Positions 1 through 6,832 of a DNA stretch of 8,981 bases are shown piece by piece. Both the position numbers and the translations under genes were made by a program. The stretch's first letter is position 1. The number at the start of each line of letters is the position of its first letter. Source of the DNA: Oscillospiraceae bacterium. Its GTDB lineage: Bacteria; Bacillota; Clostridia; Oscillospirales; UBA644. The notes beneath the pieces were generated by a model. That model ran no database searches. It saw only the letters and a program-made list of their open reading frames with translations, and was not told the origin of the DNA. The DNA is taken from the NCBI GenBank assembly GCA_015067385.1, contig SVMP01000084.1, positions 1 through 8,981 on the forward strand, read 5' to 3'.

Positions 1-33
1 ATATTCAACGGCGTCGGCGATATAATCAAATAA
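1..33 (+). CDS. C-terminal tail of an upstream rightward gene (partial)
   Basis: Frame 1 reads IFNGVGDIIK and then a TAA stop at 31-33. The upstream part is outside the window, so no family can be named. It is called because the stop lies 14 bases before a strong intrinsic terminator hairpin that has a T-tract in this direction, the usual layout for a gene end, and because the next genes are convergent. Ten open codons prove little, so the call rests on context. The alternative is that this stretch is simply non-coding. Confidence 0.4.
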   Translation: MFNGVGDIIK

Positions 34-47
34 AGTGTTTATATAAC

Positions 48-86
48 AAAAAACAGCGTTATACTTTATCTGTAACGCTGTTTTTT
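48..86. terminator. Bidirectional intrinsic terminator
   Basis: A perfect inverted repeat has arms at 48-61 and 73-86. The GC-bearing core is CAGCGTTA/TAACGCTG, flanked by six A on one side and six T on the other, with an 11-base loop. Read rightward it ends in TTTTTT. Read leftward the A-run becomes TTTTTT as well, so it can stop transcription both ways. It sits between the gene tail ending at 33 and the small membrane-protein gene whose stop is at 92, as expected for convergent genes. Confidence 0.92.
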
Positions 87-91
87 ATATT

Positions 92-289
92 CTACTTCTT
101 ATTTCTGTTTCTTTCAAACAGTTCGATCGTGCCGAGAACTGCGAATGATGCGATAAACCCTCCGATGAAAGCTGAAATGGCGGGGACCCATACTGCGACG
201 GACCATTCGGGGTGAGAAAGATAATAGAGACTTCTGGCAATTGTTAAACAAGCTGCTATGCAGAGTGATTTGATAATTACTTTTTTCAT
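92..289 (-). CDS. Small two-helix membrane protein, 65 aa, unknown function
   Basis: I do not recognise a family. The protein starts MKKVIIK and has a hydrophobic segment at about residues 5-25 and a second, glycine- and alanine-rich one at about 32-56. It ends in a charged tail (ERNRNKK), so it is probably a small integral membrane protein with both termini in the cytoplasm. Its ATG overlaps the TGA stop of the preceding gene as ATGA, and no good ribosome site lies at normal spacing (the nearest purine block, GGGAGA, is about 14 bases away). Translation is therefore probably coupled to the upstream YcxB-like gene. The pair may act together in the membrane. The bidirectional terminator follows directly. 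The first hydrophobic stretch could be an uncleaved signal anchor; no cleavage site is evident. Confidence 0.75.
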   Translation of the reverse strand: MKKVIIKSLCIAACLTIARSLYYLSHPEWSVAVWVPAISAFIGGFIASFAVLGTIELFERNRNKK

Positions 290-810
290 TTCAGTTTAAC
301 TATCTCCCTTCCCGTTTTATCTATAATGAATTTTCGAAACTCTTCCTCTGTTCCGCCTGTCAAAGTTCTTTTATCGTACACATAAGCGGTGTATTCGTCG
401 AAAATGAAAACGAAATAATTCCCCATTTCTGCGGTTATCTTATGGTTGCCGTACATCCATTGCTTTGTTTCGTATTCTGTTGTGGATGTATACCAGCAAT
501 CGTAAAACACGGTAACATTTCTTTTCAATCGCTCGTCTACAGTATATTGTGCGGTTATTCCGTTGATAAGATCATAAAAGATTATCATCAGCAAGGTAAA
601 TGTTGCAAGAAAAAAGCTTGTAATCGTCATTATATCCCAAGAAAATTCTCTTCCGGGGGGTAAAAAAGGAAGCAAGTAGCACGCAATGCATAAAACGATT
701 TGGAGAATATCTCTTTTTAAAGTCTTTTCTCTCCGTAAAGTTTTACGCAATGCTTTCGACATTACCGTAACGGCTTTAACACCGTATATCGTATCAAATG
801 TAAATTCCAT
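286..810 (-). CDS. YcxB-like membrane protein, 174 aa
   Basis: The layout is a short basic N-terminal part (residues 1-34, rich in K and R), two transmembrane segments at about 35-51 and 59-80, and a soluble C-terminal domain at about 87-174. The last part, with NYFVFIFDEYTAYVYDKRTL, a glycine turn and EEEFRKFI, matches the pattern of the YcxB-like C-terminal domain: beta strands ending in a conserved aromatic, a lysine-arginine pair and a final helix with FR. YcxB-like proteins are common in Firmicutes and have no established biochemical role. The start is supported by GGAGG five bases upstream (816-820 on the plus strand) and by a strong promoter at 842-870. It is the first gene of a two-gene operon, with a four-base overlap to the next. 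Confidence 0.82.
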   Translation of the reverse strand: MEFTFDTIYGVKAVTVMSKALRKTLRREKTLKRDILQIVLCIACYLLPFLPPGREFSWDIMTITSFFLATFTLLMIIFYDLINGITAQYTVDERLKRNVTVFYDCWYTSTTEYETKQWMYGNHKITAEMGNYFVFIFDEYTAYVYDKRTLTGGTEEEFRKFIIDKTGREIVKLK

Positions 811-815
811 TTATA

Positions 816-820
816 CCTCC
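816..820 (-). promoter_or_regulatory. Ribosome binding site of the YcxB-like gene
   Basis: GGAGG on the minus strand lies five bases before the ATG at 808-810. It fixes the chosen start of the 174-residue protein. Confidence 0.8.
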
Positions 821-841
821 CAAATATACATTACTATAAAA

Positions 842-870
842 ATAATAACATAAATGTGAAAAAATGTCAA
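842..870 (-). promoter_or_regulatory. Sigma-A type promoter for the YcxB-like operon
   Basis: On the minus strand a perfect -35 hexamer TTGACA (865-870) is followed after exactly 17 bases by TATTAT (842-847), one mismatch from the -10 consensus. The start of transcription should fall near 835, giving a leader of about 25 bases that contains the GGAGG ribosome site at 816-820. A second -10-like TATAGT (833-838) has no -35 partner at the right distance and is less likely. Confidence 0.8.
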
Positions 871-897
871 GTTAATTTCGAAGATTTATTTTGCAAA

Positions 898-930
898 TTA
901 CGTTTTTTATACGTAAACAGTATTTATAAT
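898..930 (+). promoter_or_regulatory. Probable promoter region and small inverted repeat before the HAD gene
   Basis: A consensus -10, TATAAT, lies at 925-930, which would start transcription near 937, about 23 bases before the HAD start codon. No good -35 is present at 16-18 bases, only T-rich sequence, so the promoter may be weak or activator-dependent. A perfect six-base inverted repeat, TTACGT (898-903) and ACGTAA (911-916) with a seven-base spacer, covers the -35 area and could be an operator. That role is inference; such short repeats also occur by chance in AT-rich DNA. Confidence 0.45.
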
Positions 931-944
931 TATCTACAAAAACG

Positions 945-951
945 AAGGAGG
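945..951 (+). promoter_or_regulatory. Ribosome binding site of the HAD gene
   Basis: AAGGAGG is a near-perfect match to the anti-Shine-Dalgarno sequence. It lies eight bases before the ATG at 960 and decides the start. Confidence 0.9.
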
Positions 952-959
952 TCGATCAT

Positions 960-1577
960 ATGTTTGAAAATATTGAATGGATTTTTTTTGATGTAGGTTC
1001 AACTTTGATCGATGAACATCTTGCTTATGAACATCGGTTTGAAGAGATAGCTGTTTTGTCGGGCGTGAGCTATAATGATGTTTATCAAAAAGCAATGGAG
1101 TTTTATCGGCAGAACAAAAAAGGAGATATAGAAACTGCCAAGCTCTTTGGGGTTGAGTTGACCGCGTGGCATAATGAGGATGAGCTTCCTTACGGCGATG
1201 CCGCCGAATGTTTAAAACAGTTAAGTAAAAAATACAAAATAGGCATAATCGCAAATCAAAAGCTCGGAACAAAAGACAGATTGGAAAAATACGGACTGCT
1301 GAAATATATTGACCTTGTCATTTCTTCTGCGGAAGAGGGTGTTTCAAAGCCGGACAGACGTATTTTTGAGATCGCTTTAAACCGAGGCGATTGTCTGCCC
1401 GAACGTGCGGTCATGGTTGGAGACAGGATCGATAACGATGTCATTCCTGCAAAAATGTTGGGGATGCATACCGTCCGGATAAAACAAGGCTACGGAAAGT
1501 ATTGGAATACAACAAACGATATAGAAACTCCGGACTGTTCCGTTGAAAGTCTGACGGAATTGTGTAAAATATTATAA
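960..1577 (+). CDS. HAD-superfamily hydrolase (phosphatase-like), 205 aa
   Basis: HAD enzymes usually remove phosphate from small metabolites through an aspartyl-phosphate intermediate. All four motifs are visible. Motif I is FFDVGSTL, with nucleophile Asp11 but Gly13 where many phosphatases have the second Asp. Motif II is IIANQ (98-100), where Ala replaces the usual Ser/Thr. Motif III is Lys130 in VSKPDRRIF. Motif IV is MVGDRIDND, with acidic Asp155 and Asp158/Asp160. Residues about 17-80 form the helical cap. The 205-residue length fits the family. The start is set by AAGGAGG at 945-951, eight bases upstream. The gene is monocistronic, divergent from the YcxB-like operon and followed by a terminator. 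The DxGxT motif also occurs in other HAD subfamilies, so the substrate cannot be deduced. Confidence 0.9.
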   Translation: MFENIEWIFFDVGSTLIDEHLAYEHRFEEIAVLSGVSYNDVYQKAMEFYRQNKKGDIETAKLFGVELTAWHNEDELPYGDAAECLKQLSKKYKIGIIANQKLGTKDRLEKYGLLKYIDLVISSAEEGVSKPDRRIFEIALNRGDCLPERAVMVGDRIDNDVIPAKMLGMHTVRIKQGYGKYWNTTNDIETPDCSVESLTELCKIL

Positions 1578-1584
1578 CAGAGAA

Positions 1585-1620
1585 GAGAAGACTCATTTTG
1601 AGCCTTCTCCTTTTGTTTTA
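1585..1620. terminator. Intrinsic terminator between convergent HAD and GH95 genes
   Basis: The arms GAGAAG-A-CTCA (1585-1595) and TGAG-C-CTTCTC (1599-1609) pair with one internal mismatch around a three-base loop. They are followed by CTTTTGTTTTA, a typical U-rich tail for the rightward HAD transcript. The hairpin begins seven bases after the HAD stop. The stop codon of the leftward GH95 gene (1618-1620) lies in the T-tract, so the hairpin also follows that gene. Its leftward tail (TTCTCTGTTATA) is poorer, so termination of the GH95 operon here is less certain. Confidence 0.8.
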
Positions 1621-3951
1621 TTTCGATGATTTTACGGTAAGACTGTCGCCTTTATTTCCGTCAAAACAGATATATCCGTCTTTGACTTCATATTTGCCGC
1701 CCGAAGCGGTAATATCGGATATATTCATTCCGTCGGGAAGTCTGATCTTTGTGCTTCCGTCTCTTGTAAAAGTGATTTTTGCGTTTACGGACGTTTCGTT
1801 CCACTTTATCGAAACTTTTCCTTTTGTAAATCTCAATCTGTCAGCTGATCCCTTTGCAAGTCTTTCGGACATTGCGGGGAGTATCTTTATAATTCCTTTT
1901 CTTTCATCAAAGACCATTTTCTGAACGGCGTTGACAAAGCCCATATTTGCGTCAAGCTGAACGACTGCGGGAGTCCAGTCGAGTGTTATGCCCATTCTGC
2001 GGTAGTCATTATGCATTGTAAAGAAATTATTAAGCGTAGCCCCTTTTGTTAATGTATCGAGACATTCGAGCACTCTTTCGCCTCTGCCCATTGTTGCATA
2101 TATCGATGCCATATGCGCAAGCGACCAGCCCGACTGTGCGCCGAGTTTACGCAGATCGACAGCACGTTCGAATGCTGCATACAGTTCGGGATCCTCTTCT
2201 TTTGACACCTCTTCGCCGGGGAACAGCGGATAGATGTGAGAAACATGACGGTGGTTATAATTTTCGTTAAGTTCGGGCGTTGCCCATTCTTTAACGGCAC
2301 CGTCCTCATTGATGAGGTATTCGGGCATATCGGAAAGCGCTTTTTTTAGCTTTTCGAGGTATTCTGTATATTTGCCTGTTTCGTTGATGAGGTTTATCAG
2401 ATTAGTGAAGACCTCTTTCATTATCGCTATCTCAATGACTGCGTTCTTTGTTACGGGGTTCGGATGTCCCATTTGAGATGTCGCTTTTTCAATGAGATTT
2501 TGAGGGGTGTTTTCGGGCGAAACGCTTGGATAGTATACGATCTTTCCGTCTTTACCGTATCTTATATAGCTCAGATAGAAATTCGCAGTCTCGATCATGA
2601 ACGGCAGTATCTTTTCATCGAGCGTCTTTCTGTCGCCTGTCATTTGGTAATATTTATAAAAATGCTGAGATATCCAGCCTGCAACACCTGTAAAATTAAG
2701 TATTACCGGGACAAAAACGGAGAAATGACGGTTTGCGGGTGAGGTATATGTTCCGATAAAAATACCTTTGCATCCGAGCAGCTTTTCTGCGTTTTCGCGG
2801 AAATCGTCCATTTTTGAATAATAATAATCGATCAGCGGCATAACAAGTTCGCAAAGACCGCCGATATTTGTGTGCCAATATATTATCTCAACATTCTCGT
2901 TTGCAACGTTCTGCGACCACATGGGATAATATTTACTGTGCCACAATCCGTAAAGAGGGAACGGCAGTCCGTTTTTGTTTGTTCCGCAAATGAAAAGATA
3001 ACGTCCGAATCGCCACATCTTTTCTATAAGTTCGGGGCTTGCTTTGTCTTCGTATGCTTCATCAAGAAGCTCTTCGTTTGTTTTATTCGTGCCTCTGCAA
3101 AGGCGGATATCGGCGGATGTGTACAACCTTTTATGAAGAGAAACATGCTCTTTGAGCTTTTCTTCGTAAATAAAATCTTCGGGAGCTTTCAGTTTGTTTG
3201 TTGAACGCTCACCCGAACAGCATTTTACGGCTATCCTGAAATTTTTACCCTTGATTTTTATTCTGCCTTTTTCCAATACCGATTCCGCACCGAATATTCT
3301 TACTTTTGCACCGTATTCGTTTAATTTTGTTTTAACGGAATAATCAATGCCGTTGTCTTCGTAGATGATCTTCAGATCGTCTTTTATTTCTTCTCTTATT
3401 TTCTGCGGAGCCTGCGAGCCGTCGTCAAAAAGGTCAAAGGTAATGAACGCTTCGGATTCTTCGTTTGCGGAGAACTCATAATAAAACGTGTCATCTTTTC
3501 GGGATATAAAGCTTTTTCTTGAAACAGTCTTTGTCTTTTGCGAATATTTTACTTCGCATTCCGCTTTGTCCATATAAAGGATTCTGCGGTAATCTGAAAA
3601 GAGCGCGTCTGTCGGAAATTCTATTATCATAGAGCCGAGCGGGATCGGAGAACCGGTGTCGCTTTCATATTTTTCTTTAACAAGTTCGTCGAACATCATA
3701 TTGTTCGCTTTCGCATAATCGCCTTCATCGATCGCTTCACGCATCTTATCGACAATACCGTTAAGCTTCGGCAATCCGTTAAAACGGTGATGTTCCCAGA
3801 TATCCGTTCTGTTGAATATAATTTCTTCCTTGCCGACGTTGCCGAAAACCAATGCTCCGGTTTTTCCGTTGCCGAGGGGCAATCCCTCTCTTCCGAGATC
3901 TCCGGACCAAGAAGCAGGTCGCTTCATGAAAAGAATATCGTTTCTGTTCAT
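1618..3951 (-). CDS. GH95-family-like glycoside hydrolase (alpha-L-fucosidase/galactosidase type), 777 aa
   Basis: GH95 enzymes are inverting hydrolases that remove alpha-L-fucose or alpha-L-galactose. The expected layout is present: an N-terminal beta domain (about 8-270) opening with PASWSGDLGREGLPLGNGK, an (alpha/alpha)6 barrel (about 290-685), and a short C-terminal beta domain (about 686-777). Active-site candidates by motif are the N-x-N pair Asn351/Asn353 before an E-x-x-YW stretch, Glu507 (IEIAIMKEVFTNLI) as possible general acid, the HRHVSH segment (567-572), and Asp667 in VVQLDANMG, matching the family's QIDGNFG. The Glu507 assignment is inference. No signal peptide is seen, so it is probably cytoplasmic. 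The start has AAGGA seven bases upstream (3959-3963). It is the last gene of the leftward operon, after the DUF4177-type remnant. Sequence between the motifs is divergent, so the exact sugar is open. Confidence 0.85.
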   Translation of the reverse strand: MNRNDILFMKRPASWSGDLGREGLPLGNGKTGALVFGNVGKEEIIFNRTDIWEHHRFNGLPKLNGIVDKMREAIDEGDYAKANNMMFDELVKEKYESDTGSPIPLGSMIIEFPTDALFSDYRRILYMDKAECEVKYSQKTKTVSRKSFISRKDDTFYYEFSANEESEAFITFDLFDDGSQAPQKIREEIKDDLKIIYEDNGIDYSVKTKLNEYGAKVRIFGAESVLEKGRIKIKGKNFRIAVKCCSGERSTNKLKAPEDFIYEEKLKEHVSLHKRLYTSADIRLCRGTNKTNEELLDEAYEDKASPELIEKMWRFGRYLFICGTNKNGLPFPLYGLWHSKYYPMWSQNVANENVEIIYWHTNIGGLCELVMPLIDYYYSKMDDFRENAEKLLGCKGIFIGTYTSPANRHFSVFVPVILNFTGVAGWISQHFYKYYQMTGDRKTLDEKILPFMIETANFYLSYIRYGKDGKIVYYPSVSPENTPQNLIEKATSQMGHPNPVTKNAVIEIAIMKEVFTNLINLINETGKYTEYLEKLKKALSDMPEYLINEDGAVKEWATPELNENYNHRHVSHIYPLFPGEEVSKEEDPELYAAFERAVDLRKLGAQSGWSLAHMASIYATMGRGERVLECLDTLTKGATLNNFFTMHNDYRRMGITLDWTPAVVQLDANMGFVNAVQKMVFDERKGIIKILPAMSERLAKGSADRLRFTKGKVSIKWNETSVNAKITFTRDGSTKIRLPDGMNISDITASGGKYEVKDGYICFDGNKGDSLTVKSSK

Positions 3952-3958
3952 TGTAAAT

Positions 3959-3967
3959 TCCTTCCTT
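3959..3967 (-). promoter_or_regulatory. Ribosome binding site of the GH95-like gene
   Basis: AAGGAAGGA on the minus strand gives two overlapping GGA cores. The nearer one, AAGGA (3959-3963), lies seven bases before the ATG at 3949-3951. The distal part overlaps the 14-base palindrome at 3963-3976, so access by the ribosome could depend on RNA folding. Confidence 0.7.
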
Positions 3968-4006
3968 TTAAAAGGACTTGCCTCACGGTTTGATATGAGG
4001 CAAGTC
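3963..4006 (-). terminator. Intercistronic hairpin plus palindrome before GH95 (terminator, attenuator or processing site)
   Basis: Read leftward, seven bases after the DUF4177-type stop, a perfect 11-bp stem (arms 3996-4006 and 3975-3985, GACTTGCCTCA/TGAGGCAAGTC) encloses a ten-base loop. It runs straight into CTTTTAAAAGG. The 14-base segment 3963-3976 is a perfect palindrome, TCCTTTTAAAAGGA, which shares two bases with the stem and touches the GH95 ribosome site. The tail has only four T, so full termination is doubtful. Partial termination, mRNA stabilisation or processing that lowers GH95 output relative to the upstream genes is plausible inference. Confidence 0.65.
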
Positions 4007-4013
4007 GGTACGG

Positions 4014-4176
4014 TTATTTTTCTCGTTCAAAAGTAACAACTATCGTGTCTTTTGCTGTCCATGAAAGTGTGTCGCATGCCGTTACGGAAATAACTCGCCA
4101 GCCTTGTTTTGCAAGTGCGTTCATTTCTTTTTCGGCTTCTTTAACGCTGTATACCTCAACCTTTATATTCGTACAT
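4014..4176 (-). pseudogene. DUF4177-type small protein gene, broken by a +1 frameshift
   Basis: On the minus strand ATG at 4174-4176 follows AGGTGA (4181-4186) by four bases. It reads MYEYK, then hits TGA because of one extra G at 4160/4161. Removing that base gives a 53-residue protein, MYEYKVEVYSVKEAEKEMN, then LAKQGWRVISV and TIVVTFEREK, ending at TAA 4014-4016. This is the DUF4177 pattern: an MYEYKV start, an ExxxNxLxxxGWxVISV core and a final strand ending in R. DUF4177 proteins are small and of unknown function. The reading frame after the break is intact and has no further stop, so the lesion is recent or a sequencing or assembly error. An internal ATG (residue 18) would give only about 36 residues. 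It lies 11 bases after the beta-helix gene and belongs to the same operon. Confidence 0.8.
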
Positions 4177-4187
4177 TACGTCACCTG

Positions 4188-6299
4188 TTAAAATATAAAT
4201 TCTTTTTGCGCTCTGATGATCTTAACAGTCTTCAATTCCGTAATTTCCTTTAAATCTGTCGGCTTTTCTATCATTTTCGAGCCTACGGAAATTATAATAT
4301 CATGTTTTCTGACGCCTATTTTAAAGAGAGGGGAGCTGTCGTTGAGTTCTTTTACAAATGCGCCTTCGTAGTTTGAAAGTCCTCCCATTGAACGAATCGA
4401 ATCATCAATTTCGGTCAATGTTGCTTCCATGATCTTGACTGATGAAAGACCTTTCGCCAAAACGGTGTCGATTATCGGTTTGGGTTTGTCTTTACGTCCG
4501 AAATCCATAGAAAACGGTTCGAAATATATCTGAGTGGGAGTCATCGAAAGAGCGAAATCATCATCTTTATCGCAAATGTAATTGGTATAATCTCCGAGAA
4601 GCTCTTCGTTGAAAATATCTTCGCTTGCACCCGCAAAAAGATTGTTTTGCATACGGGTAGTGAACCCTTTGTTCGTTGCATAGATGCTCATCGGTCTTTC
4701 GGAAATAACTATGTTATTTTCGATAACGTCATCGTTGTTTTCAAATGTACAGTGAAGGTCGAAAGGCGCATTGACAATAAAATTGTTTCTGACCGTTCTC
4801 AAAAATCCTTCTCTTAATTTTATACCCACGCCGTAGCAATAGTTGTTTATTATCAGGTAATTGGATGAACCGTCGTCAAGGTCGATACCGAAGCCCCTTG
4901 TTCCGCATACCATGTTATGTGCTATAACAGTTGTTTCAACGGCATCGAGAGTTGCAACCTTTCTCTTTTCTTTGCCGTTGTTTCCGCCTGTGTCGTATCC
5001 TCCGAGAGACCAGAATCTGTCTCTGCCCCAGCTGTTGAACGGACCGTGGTCACCTGTTTCTCTGATGGTATCAAAAATAAGGTTATCAATAAATCTGTGA
5101 CCGCCGAAAGAACCGTCGCAAACGTTCAAGCCTGCGCGGGGAACATGATGCATCGTACAGCCCTTTACCGTTATTCTCGAACAAACACTCATTGTTACCG
5201 GTGCAGTCTGCTTTTCATACTGACCGAGATCGTAAAAATAACAGTCTTCTACGGTTACGTTTCTCGGATAATCATCGGCGCACGGACCTTTTTCCATATC
5301 GGAAATAACGGTCCTGTGGTCATCCCATGTCGAAAGGTCTCTGACACATTTCTGATCGCCGAAAATACAGACACCGGACGCTCCGCAGGAAGTGAAATCG
5401 CAATTTTCGATACTGATGTCGTCAGCTTTGCCGTCAATAAATATACAGTTTCCGCCAACCTCGTTAAAATTGCAGTCGGTTATTTTAACATTTTCGCAGC
5501 CGAGCATATATATTGCTCCGTTTCGGGCAATACCCCAGTCGCTTCGTGTTATCATTTCATATTCGGAGCAGAACATCAATCTTTTTGTCTTTTCAAAAGA
5601 GATGTCTGATACCGAAATATTTTCGCAGCCCGTCAATTTGAATATTTCGCCGCATACCGCAGCTTCAACATCTCCGAGAACAACATTCTTTTCGGGATAA
5701 ACGTAAAGAAGTCCTTCTTTTTTATCGTAAAACCATTCTTTCGGGCTGTCGAGCTCTTCGAAAATGTTCTCAACAAAAACGACCTGCTTATGATAATCGT
5801 TGCCTCTGTTGTTGTCGCCTATCCACTTTAAGTCGAGCGTTCCGTCTTCTTTTTTGCCGTTGATTATATAACTGTTGCCGCCCCATTCCGCACAGTGGAG
5901 TGCGCGTACATAACCGCCGCTCGGATCTTTCCATTTTGATATTCTTTCCGCAGATACGGCATCTTCGGAGTATCCGCCGAGTATTTTAGTCGGATCGAAA
6001 TTGGGGTAACGCGCCATGATATATTTTTCGCCGTTTACGTAAAGCTGCTGAATATCAAGATCTTTTTCTGTTTCCAGAACGAAAATATTTTCATTATAAC
6101 GCTTCCATTCGCCGCCGAGTACGATGCTGCCGGTTATAACGGTGTCCTTGTCTCCGACGATAGAAATATCTTTTTTGTCTGCAATGTTTATCGGTTTATT
6201 TATTCTGAACACACCCGACGAAAGACGCAGGGTATCTCCGTTTTTTGCCGCATCGACAACACTCTGCAGGCATTCATTTGTATTAACGTTTATATTCAT
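4188..6299 (-). CDS. Right-handed beta-helix carbohydrate-active protein with C-terminal PDZ-like domain, 703 aa
   Basis: Residues about 10-60 form the usual beta-helix opening (LQSVVDAAKNGDTLRLSSGVF, then DISIVGDKDTVITGS). Residues about 215-560 contain repeated rungs with asparagine ladders and the GCENVKITDCNF and NVTVEDCYFYDLG type. A conserved loop ETGDHGPFNSWGRDRFW (414-430) and GIDLDDGSSNY (471-481) carry acidic residues fit for catalysis (Asp417, Asp473, Asp475, Asp476). This overall form resembles GH141 (alpha-L-fucosidase or xylanase) and GH120 (beta-xylosidase); I cannot decide between them or assign the catalytic pair. Residues about 640-690 (GAFVKELNDSSPLFKIGVRK, then DIIISVGSK) look like a PDZ domain. 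There is no signal peptide. AGAGG lies eight bases before the start, and the gap to the nitroreductase is three bases, so the genes are co-transcribed. Confidence 0.82.
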   Translation of the reverse strand: MNINVNTNECLQSVVDAAKNGDTLRLSSGVFRINKPINIADKKDISIVGDKDTVITGSIVLGGEWKRYNENIFVLETEKDLDIQQLYVNGEKYIMARYPNFDPTKILGGYSEDAVSAERISKWKDPSGGYVRALHCAEWGGNSYIINGKKEDGTLDLKWIGDNNRGNDYHKQVVFVENIFEELDSPKEWFYDKKEGLLYVYPEKNVVLGDVEAAVCGEIFKLTGCENISVSDISFEKTKRLMFCSEYEMITRSDWGIARNGAIYMLGCENVKITDCNFNEVGGNCIFIDGKADDISIENCDFTSCGASGVCIFGDQKCVRDLSTWDDHRTVISDMEKGPCADDYPRNVTVEDCYFYDLGQYEKQTAPVTMSVCSRITVKGCTMHHVPRAGLNVCDGSFGGHRFIDNLIFDTIRETGDHGPFNSWGRDRFWSLGGYDTGGNNGKEKRKVATLDAVETTVIAHNMVCGTRGFGIDLDDGSSNYLIINNYCYGVGIKLREGFLRTVRNNFIVNAPFDLHCTFENNDDVIENNIVISERPMSIYATNKGFTTRMQNNLFAGASEDIFNEELLGDYTNYICDKDDDFALSMTPTQIYFEPFSMDFGRKDKPKPIIDTVLAKGLSSVKIMEATLTEIDDSIRSMGGLSNYEGAFVKELNDSSPLFKIGVRKHDIIISVGSKMIEKPTDLKEITELKTVKIIRAQKEFIF

Positions 6300-6302
6300 G
6301 GT

Positions 6303-6818
6303 CTATACCTCTTTTGTGAACTCCGAAATATCTTTTCTCATAGTGTGTCTGTCGGACGGTGCCGCATCGTCAGCAGGATAGCCTACGGGAAGAATGCAAT
6401 AAGGATAAAGATTTGCGGGCATGTCGAGAAGCGTATGGAGCTTATGCGGATTTATCATGCATACCCAAGTTGAACCGAGACCGAGGTCTTCGGCTTCGAG
6501 CGTCATATGAGTCGTTATTATCGAAACGTCCATTTCTGATCTCGGTCTGCCTGTGTACGGGTCGTGCCAGCACTCCTGAACCTCACCGCACATAACAAAT
6601 ATTACAGGTGCGTCAAAAGTGCAGGGGGAAACATCCTTCATTTTTTCACGCATTTCCTTACTTTTTACAACGTATATAAATTGCGGCTGACCGTTTTTTG
6701 CTGTCGGCGCAAGTCTTCCCGCTTCAAGTATTTTCTGTATTTTTTCGTCTTCCACAGCTCTGTCGCTGAATTTTCTGCAGGAATATCTTTCAGCTGCAAG
6801 TGAAATAAAATCTTTCAT
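6303..6818 (-). CDS. Nitroreductase-family FMN oxidoreductase, 171 aa
   Basis: The protein has the standard nitroreductase fold pattern. Near the N-terminus RYSCRKF (11-17) gives the Arg11/Ser13/Arg15 FMN-phosphate site. APTAKNGQPQ (37-46) is the second flavin-binding segment. DLGLGSTWV (111-119) and LPVGYPADD (143-151) form the rest of the flavin pocket. At 171 residues it belongs to the short, one-domain, usually homodimeric group that uses NAD(P)H to reduce quinones, nitro compounds or unknown natural substrates. A ribosome site AAAGGA, about six bases upstream, overlaps the end of the GH63-like gene (14-base gap). It sits between glycosidase genes. A redox step in the sugar pathway, or simple hitch-hiking, are both possible. 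There is no signal peptide. Confidence 0.93.
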   Translation of the reverse strand: MKDFISLAAERYSCRKFSDRAVEDEKIQKILEAGRLAPTAKNGQPQFIYVVKSKEMREKMKDVSPCTFDAPVIFVMCGEVQECWHDPYTGRPRSEMDVSIITTHMTLEAEDLGLGSTWVCMINPHKLHTLLDMPANLYPYCILPVGYPADDAAPSDRHTMRKDISEFTKEV

Positions 6819-6832
6819 CGTTTGTCCTTTCT

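Noticed and set aside
891..930. TTGCAA at 891-896 as the -35 of the HAD promoter
   Set aside because: The distance to TATAAT at 925 is 28 bases, far outside the 16-18 range.
934..1272. Leftward open frame of 112 codons opposite the HAD gene
   Set aside because: There is no ribosome site and the composition is implausible. The HAD motifs and Shine-Dalgarno on the other strand are decisive.
4014..4176. Programmed ribosomal frameshifting in the DUF4177-type gene
   Set aside because: The site (AAAGGTTGA) has no long slippery run or obvious stimulator, and such small proteins are not known to use it. Mutation or sequence error is simpler.
4917..5609. Rightward open frame of 230 codons antisense to the beta-helix gene
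   Set aside because: It has no family-like motifs, is cysteine-rich and low in sense, and lies wholly opposite a well-supported gene. It is a by-product of that gene's codon use.
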